Source of the DNA: Harmothoe impar
Taxonomy: Eukaryota; Annelida; Polychaeta; Phyllodocida; Polynoidae
NCBI GenBank assembly: GCA_947462335.1
Contig: OX381705.1
Coordinates: forward strand, 620,001 to 684,000
Length of the DNA stretch: 64,000 nucleotides
Reading direction: 5' to 3'
Translations under genes and position numbers: made by a program
The notes under the pieces: generated by a model
Told to the model about the DNA's origin: nothing
The model's database searches: none
The model's input: only the letters and a program-made list of their open reading frames with translations
Part shown: one piece after another, positions 63,175-64,000 of the stretch
Layout of the letters: every line of letters begins with the position of its first letter
Position numbering within the stretch: position 1 is the stretch's first letter

Positions 63175-64000
63175 TTATCGCCCAATAGCCGCGTGGCGTT
63201 GCTTTATCATTGTGAAATCAATTTTCTCTATTAAACCTCTAAATTGTGCTCGAGTCTCAGCTTCCTGGGTAGCCTTGTCTAATGAGTTCCAGAGTACTAC
63301 ACCTCTAAAGAGTGGTGATTTTTTTACCACATGTAGTTTGCCTCTACCAATTTTGAATTTAACTTTATTGTCACCTCTTGTTCTTGGATTTTCAGTAATT
63401 ATCACATTGTCTGGGACTTTTGACATTTTATACAAGAAAAGGAGAAGTTGAATGTCTCTTCTTTTGACTAGAGTGGGAAGGCTGCATTGAGTGTGCAAAT
63501 CCTCTTGGGTAATATCCCTTGGATTTCTTATTCTAAGACAACTTCTTAGGCCCCTATTTTGTATTGTCTGGACGCTTTTCTGGTCCAGGTAGGTGGCACT
63601 GTCAATCATAAAACTACAGTACTCAAGTGTGGGTAGGGTGCAATGTTTGTAAATTGTTAGGCATGTGTCATTATCTATAGAATCACGAATCCTGTGTGTT
63701 TGTTTTATCTTAAAATTACCACGTTTTCTGACGCCAGCCATGTGTGTCTTCATGGTGAGATTTTCATCTAAAGTTACACCCAGATAACAAAATGAGTTTA
63801 CTCTTTCAACATTGTTAATGCCTATTTTCAAAACAGGGTCAGTGACCCCACTCGTTTTTGCTGGGGTGCCATATATGACTAACATAGTTTTTTCACTATT
63901 GATAGTCAGCCTGTTGGTAGCACACCAGTCTAACAGGAGTTGGAGGTCTGGTTGACCAATGCGAGTCAGATCCTCTGCTTTACTACCTTCAGTGATCATG
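63175..64000 (-). CDS. LINE reverse transcriptase, C-terminal part (partial)
   Basis: The frame is open from the window edge to a stop at 63175 (275 codons seen). It begins after the YADD box and shows LTINSEKTMLVIYG (the Lys-Thr motif after the palm), FCYLGVTLDENLTMKTHM (thumb), LPTLEYCSFMI, then the C-terminal R-rDIQLLLFLYKM block and VLWNSLDKATQ. There is no RNase H domain. This layout is typical of the L2/Crack/CR1 assemblage. The frame is intact, so the copy is young. Confidence 0.85.
   Translation of the reverse strand, partial: MITEGSKAEDLTRIGQPDLQLLLDWCATNRLTINSEKTMLVIYGTPAKTSGVTDPVLKIGINNVERVNSFCYLGVTLDENLTMKTHMAGVRKRGNFKIKQTHRIRDSIDNDTCLTIYKHCTLPTLEYCSFMIDSATYLDQKSVQTIQNRGLRSCLRIRNPRDITQEDLHTQCSLPTLVKRRDIQLLLFLYKMSKVPDNVIITENPRTRGDNKVKFKIGRGKLHVVKKSPLFRGVVLWNSLDKATQEAETRAQFRGLIEKIDFTMIKQRHAAIGR

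Larger units (their letters stand above)
62291..64000 (-). mobile_element. L2/CR1-like LINE, 3' part, inserted in Polinton-2
   Basis: On the minus strand it has RT-end coding sequence (64000-63175), a long 3' UTR and a tail of TTACAAATC-type repeats (about 62340-62294). The tail abuts the penton gene. The element continues beyond the window. Confidence 0.85.

Overview
The window is animal (metazoan) nuclear DNA, probably from a marine invertebrate; the species cannot be named from the sequence. Evidence: spliced genes with GT-AG introns, a recognisable 5' end of transportin-1 (TNPO1) on the minus strand at 26.8-27.2 kb, two non-LTR retrotransposons, many short non-autonomous DNA transposons (MITEs), a very high load of mini- and microsatellites, and two Polinton/Maverick (adintovirus-like) elements. 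One assembly gap of 200 N lies at 42197-42396.

Layout. 1-20.9 kb is almost gene-free and holds about ten unrelated minisatellites (units of about 14-129 bp) with MITEs between them, including a 21-copy, nearly perfect 60-bp array at 10.3-11.6 kb. 22.0-26.5 kb holds a palindrome-rich repeat and a 5'-truncated LINE with an intact reverse transcriptase frame. 26.8-27.2 kb holds TNPO1 exons 1 and 2. 27.9-29.2 kb is a 1.3-kb MITE with a second copy in opposite orientation at 57.1-58.5 kb. 30908-41496 is a complete Polinton (Polinton-1), bounded by a 6-bp target duplication CACGGG and by terminal inverted repeats (TIRs) of about 1.1 kb, inserted inside an older MITE. 42.8-49 kb is a MITE and minisatellite field. 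50.3-53.5 kb holds a two-exon transposase-like gene of 942 codons. 54.2-55.1 kb holds Harbinger-like MITEs. Near 56.5 kb there is a CpG-containing promoter with possible first exons on both strands. 58679-62290 is the left part of a second, related Polinton (Polinton-2) carrying virion genes, cut at its right by an L2/CR1-like LINE that runs off the window.

How the parts fit. Polinton-2 carries the morphogenesis block (penton/minor capsid, core protein, major capsid, adenain-like protease). Polinton-1 has lost that block and keeps a wrecked protein-primed DNA polymerase gene, a PC4-like gene with a low-complexity N-terminus, an unknown 283-residue gene and, on the opposite strand with its own TATA box, an intact protein with two tandem Death-fold domains. 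The TIRs of both elements read like viral enhancers: dense arrays of ETS-CREB composites, E-boxes, CCAAT boxes and CArG boxes (Polinton-1), and RFX X-boxes with forkhead sites (Polinton-2). Three otherwise open Polinton genes are each broken only by an in-frame TAG.

Most candidate systems of interest sit in the Polintons: a virus-like element coding a double Death-domain protein, TIRs built of host transcription-factor sites, and amber-only interruptions.
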